From DAOTXS01 sp034435055 (GTDB lineage: Bacteria > Chloroflexota > Anaerolineae > UBA4142), in NCBI GenBank assembly GCA_034435055.1, contig DAOTXS010000047.1, positions 59,456 through 123,455 on the forward strand: a stretch of DNA of 64,000 bases, given 5' to 3'. Below the pieces are notes generated by a model, which did not search any database, was not told the origin of the DNA, and was given only the letters and a program-made list of their open reading frames with translations. Below, one piece after another: positions 61,119 to 64,000 of this stretch (within the stretch, counting starts at the first letter, position 1; the number at the start of each line of letters is the position of its first letter). Both the position numbers and the translations under genes were made by a program.

Positions 61119-62822
61119 TCAATTGTTTCCAATCCCCGCAACCATAATCTGCTTCTCGTCCACGATCAGCGACGTGTAACTGCGCCGAGGAAGTCGAACG
61201 GTCAGATCGAATTGCCCGGGCAACATAATGCGCACCGTGGCTTCGTTGGCGACATCTTTGTTAAGAATCATCACAAAGTATTGTTTGTCGTTTCGCGCGG
61301 CATACACTTTGACCTTAAGTTGCTCATAGGCAACTGAACGCTCAACACTCAGAATCTCGCCAGCAAAATAGCGCGCGAGTTGTTCGTGGATCGGATAGTT
61401 TGCGCCGCGATTTCCTTGCCACTCAATATAGCATTTGGCTTGGTCGTTTATATTGGCAAACAACCAACTCGATACTGTGTCCAGACCAAGTTCGGCGTAA
61501 ATCCCCACGACATCGCTGTAATGCAAGATGAAATCAATGTCGGCGTAGCGCGAGGTGTCCGATTCATCGATTTGGACGGGTCCCGCTGGGAGATATTCGG
61601 TCAAGCCGATGTCAATGTTTCGCCCAAAGATTTCGCGCGTCTTGTTGATGAGCAAGTGCAGGTAATCACGCGTGGGGTTCCGGCGCGTAATACCCATCAC
61701 ATCGTAACGATAAACCGGCGTGTCGCGATAGAGCGACTCGGTGTCGTCCAAGATGCGTTGCGAATCCATCACCTGATTTTTGTCGTTGATGTAGGTATAA
61801 CTCTCACGGAACGTGAATCCATCGAGCAAATTCTTGCCATCCTTGATTTCCTGTTGGCGGATGCTCTGAAAATAATCGAAATACGACGGAACCTGTCCGC
61901 GCGTTGCCGCGATGTACGAATCGAACGCGTAGACTTTGAGTTCAGGAAATTCATTTTTGATGGCGCGCGCGTAAGCGATGAATCGGCTGATGAGATCGGA
62001 ATTGCTGAGCGTCGGTTTGCGATTGCCAAACCCGGCTTCGTCGTCAATCTCATCGCCGAACGTTACGCCGGCAACATGCAGACCTTGCGCCTTGAGCGCT
62101 TTCAAATAAACAATCGTCCCCGCGAGGTTGTCCGCGCGTTGGAGTGAATCAACCCCAGTTCCAAGCGCCCCCGGCACATAATCCGAGTAATTGATCTGGA
62201 GAAAGACAGGAATATTCTTTCGATTGCACCGCGCAATGATTTCCCGAACGTTTGCCGGAATGTTGACCGATGTGCGATCCCATCCCAGGACTCGGTTGTT
62301 GGGGTAATCCACAAAGGACAACAACGCGGAGCGAATGAAGAGTGTGCCAATCGTGTGTAAATGTTGATCGAGCAGGTCAGGTGTTACTTCGCCGAACTGC
62401 AAGAAAATGTAACCGCCGATGAGTGTGGGGGCAATTTTGCCATTTCTCCGATTCTGGATCGCCAAGTTTTTGATTTGAAATGTCGCCGTTGATTTATTTT
62501 GCGTTGCCGGCAATGTGTCGATGCTCGCGATAAACCACGCGCCGTTACGATTGGATTGAAAGGTTACGAGGTCGATGGAACGCGCGATGCGCGGCGTTGG
62601 AGTTGGTGATGGCGTGCGGGTTGGAGTCGGTGTAAGGGTAGCAGTCGCTGTTGGGGTGGCAGTGGGAATGGGTGTCAATGTGGGTGTGAAGGTTGGAATC
62701 AGCGTAAAGGCATTCGTTGGAATTGGAGACTGGCTTGGTACGATTGTGGTTGGAGTTGTTGGTGAGGTCGCACAAGCAATCGTGCAGGTCAGCAACAAAA
62801 CCAAAGCTGTGAACTTGAACAT
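61119..62822 (-). CDS. Secreted lipoprotein with TIM-barrel-like domain
   Basis: A 567-residue predicted lipoprotein with lipobox ending IAC, followed by a Thr/Pro-rich linker to about residue 75. The body has alternating strands and helices, such as NIPANVREIIARCNRKNIPVFLQINYSDYVPGA, VAGVTFGDEIDDEA and AFDSYIAATRGQ. FGDEIDDEAG and GLTEYLPAGP carry acidic residues where glycosidases of a (beta/alpha)8 type have theirs. The glycosidase assignment is uncertain; no family recognised. The ATG at 62822 follows ggagga. It lies downstream of the truncated metallopeptidase. Confidence 0.6.
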   Translation of the reverse strand: MFKFTALVLLLTCTIACATSPTTPTTIVPSQSPIPTNAFTLIPTFTPTLTPIPTATPTATATLTPTPTRTPSPTPTPRIARSIDLVTFQSNRNGAWFIASIDTLPATQNKSTATFQIKNLAIQNRRNGKIAPTLIGGYIFLQFGEVTPDLLDQHLHTIGTLFIRSALLSFVDYPNNRVLGWDRTSVNIPANVREIIARCNRKNIPVFLQINYSDYVPGALGTGVDSLQRADNLAGTIVYLKALKAQGLHVAGVTFGDEIDDEAGFGNRKPTLSNSDLISRFIAYARAIKNEFPELKVYAFDSYIAATRGQVPSYFDYFQSIRQQEIKDGKNLLDGFTFRESYTYINDKNQVMDSQRILDDTESLYRDTPVYRYDVMGITRRNPTRDYLHLLINKTREIFGRNIDIGLTEYLPAGPVQIDESDTSRYADIDFILHYSDVVGIYAELGLDTVSSWLFANINDQAKCYIEWQGNRGANYPIHEQLARYFAGEILSVERSVAYEQLKVKVYAARNDKQYFVMILNKDVANEATVRIMLPGQFDLTVRLPRRSYTSLIVDEKQIMVAGIGNN

Positions 62823-62856
62823 GGGCTCCTCCGATCTAATATGACTTACTTTTCGA

Positions 62857-63837
62857 CTATGGTTTCGGCGTTGCCGATAGATCAGGACGAATCGGTGTAG
62901 ATTGCAAATGCTGAAACGTGGTTTCTGCTTTTCGACCCTCCGGCGCGGTAACGGAAAAAGTATACATCCCAGTTGGTGCATTGGGTCGGACAGAAAGAAT
63001 AACGCAATTTCCGCCACAGAATCCGATGCCGGCATCAGACAAACCAGTTGGTTTTACAAATCCCTTTTCTTTTTGAGTGCCAGTCCAAGTTCCAACTTGC
63101 GTTCCAGTGACACAGAATACGTACGGGATGTAGTTTGCGGGCGATGCGTGAAATGATCCCGGCGGCAACTGACGCTCCAAACGTATCGTAAGTGTGGGCG
63201 AGGCGTCGGTGGAATCACAGTATGACGGATAATTCGCGCGGCGGTATGTGTCGAACTGGTTGTAGAAATCCTCGACAGAAATGCCAAAAGTTGCTCGGAA
63301 AGCGTCTTGCCATGTCCGTGTCGTTGCGCGGATTGCCCAAAACTTTTTCATAACACTTTCGTCGCCATAAGTTTTCGCCAGGTATTCAGTAGCGACCAAT
63401 CCTAGGTTATATGCCGCTCGGCTATCTTCCGCTTGAGGTTGACTCGATGCTTCCAGCGAACCGAGTCCGCGATGCAATCCCCAGATCATATCCTTGCTAA
63501 TTTCGTACACCCGCTGAGATTCTAGGAACTGATAATCTATAAAGATCCGGAAACTTGCATACTGCGCACTTCCCTCCAGTAGCCACGTGGGCGCTTGAAT
63601 GCCCTGCCAATTGCGTTTGGAGAGAGCATACTGGACTTGATGAAAGTATTCGTGAGTTGCACCGCGCATCCGTTCGGCGCGCGGCATGTTCGACCATCTT
63701 TCGCTGATATAAAGATAGATTGCTCCGCTGACCATCGAAATACCCGTCGAGGAACTTTTCTCAAATAACTGGCGCATACTTTGCGCGGTTGGGTCATTCG
63801 CCGCGACCTTCTCATGTCGATAATAGCTATTCATCAA
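62857..63837 (-). pseudogene. 5'-truncated gluzincin-type metallopeptidase
   Basis: The remaining 326 residues contain HEYFHQVQYAL (HExxH) and WLLEGSAQYAS, where the Glu is the third zinc ligand, as in the M1/MA clan. A C-terminal beta domain follows. There is no signal peptide and no first half of the catalytic domain. In-frame sequence upstream (EFYAHTNLDALMNSYYRHE) continues plausibly for about 10 codons, then hits a TGA within the end of a transposase gene. The protein was probably cut by insertion of the IS element at the right edge of the window. Whether the remnant is expressed from the ATG at 63837 is unknown. Confidence 0.7.
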
Positions 63838-63865
63838 TGCATCGAGATTGGTGTGTGCATAGAAC

Positions 63866-64000
63866 TCATTTCAAAATTCGGGTGATGCACCAAAGAATGA
63901 TCGCCAGCAAACAAAAAGCTTTGTAATGTTCAATGAATCGGTCATAGCGCACGACGAGCCGACGACAATTGTCCAGCCAAGCGAAACAACGTTCCACTTT
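63866..64000 (-). mobile_element. 3' end of an IS5-like DDE transposase (partial)
   Basis: The last 44 codons, cut by the window edge, read KVERCFAWLDNCRRLVVR, then YDRFIEHYKAFCLLAIIL, then WCITRILK and stop. This VERxFAWLxxxRRLxxRYDR...YxAFxxLA pattern is the usual C-terminal end of IS5-family (DDE_Tnp_1-type) transposases. The rest of the element and its left terminus lie outside the window. Its end is only about 30 bases from the truncated metallopeptidase gene. Confidence 0.8.

Overview
The window is a gene-dense stretch (moderate GC, about 60 genes) that looks like a Chloroflexota, probably Anaerolineae-like, chromosome. This assignment is an inference from style: many lipoproteins carry Thr/Pro-rich linkers after the lipobox, DUF3048, LysM and DUF5667 proteins are present, there are three ECF sigma modules in 64 kb, the Suf system is minimal (SufS-SufU), and intergenic regions are full of short inverted-repeat elements. 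No rRNA, tRNA, CRISPR array or replication origin was recognised.

Left third (1-26.4 kb), metabolism. A CoA-mutase block holds two B12-dependent acyl-CoA mutase large subunits around a methylmalonyl-CoA epimerase. The first has the Tyr/Arg pair of methylmalonyl-CoA mutase; the second has the Phe/Gln pair of isobutyryl-CoA mutase. A peptide-type ABC importer without its own ATPases follows, leading into a creatinase-like M24 hydrolase and an overlapping toroid protein. On the minus strand are PEP carboxykinase, an aminotransferase, and a long co-directional run NUDIX-GNAT-aminotransferase-SufS-SufU-toxin-antitoxin-Rieske, closed by a terminator. Divergent LysM and DUF3048 lipoproteins share a promoter region, followed by a CoaE-GNAT fusion and an alpha/beta hydrolase.

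Middle (26.4-35.5 kb), the most unusual region. A minus-strand operon encodes a DUF4062 protein, a clostripain-like (clan CD) protease and a subtilase. Neither protease has a signal peptide. Nearby is a 1289-residue STAND NTPase with a transmembrane segment and about 15 WD40 repeats. The C-terminal tail of the DUF4062 protein and the N-terminus of the STAND protein share a Gly-rich motif of about 20 residues. This suggests a sensor-adaptor-protease system, possibly for conflict or programmed death; the link is inferred.

Right half (35.5-64 kb). This holds endonuclease III, an SDR lacking its catalytic Tyr, surface glycosidases (GH92 plus an F5/8C domain, and a GH-A-like lipoprotein), an ECF sigma operon with a bactofilin-like membrane protein, an MFS transporter, and a tightly overlapped operon (exonuclease, nucleotidyltransferase-like protein, channel-like protein, epimerase, SurE). 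Further on are a formyltransferase with a possibly structured leader, a second ECF/DUF5667 module, a NapH-like Fe-S membrane protein with a duplicated-domain partner, a two-component system with a Met-rich sensor loop, and a third ECF/zinc anti-sigma pair. The window ends in the 3' end of an IS5-like transposase that has apparently cut off the 5' end of a metallopeptidase gene.
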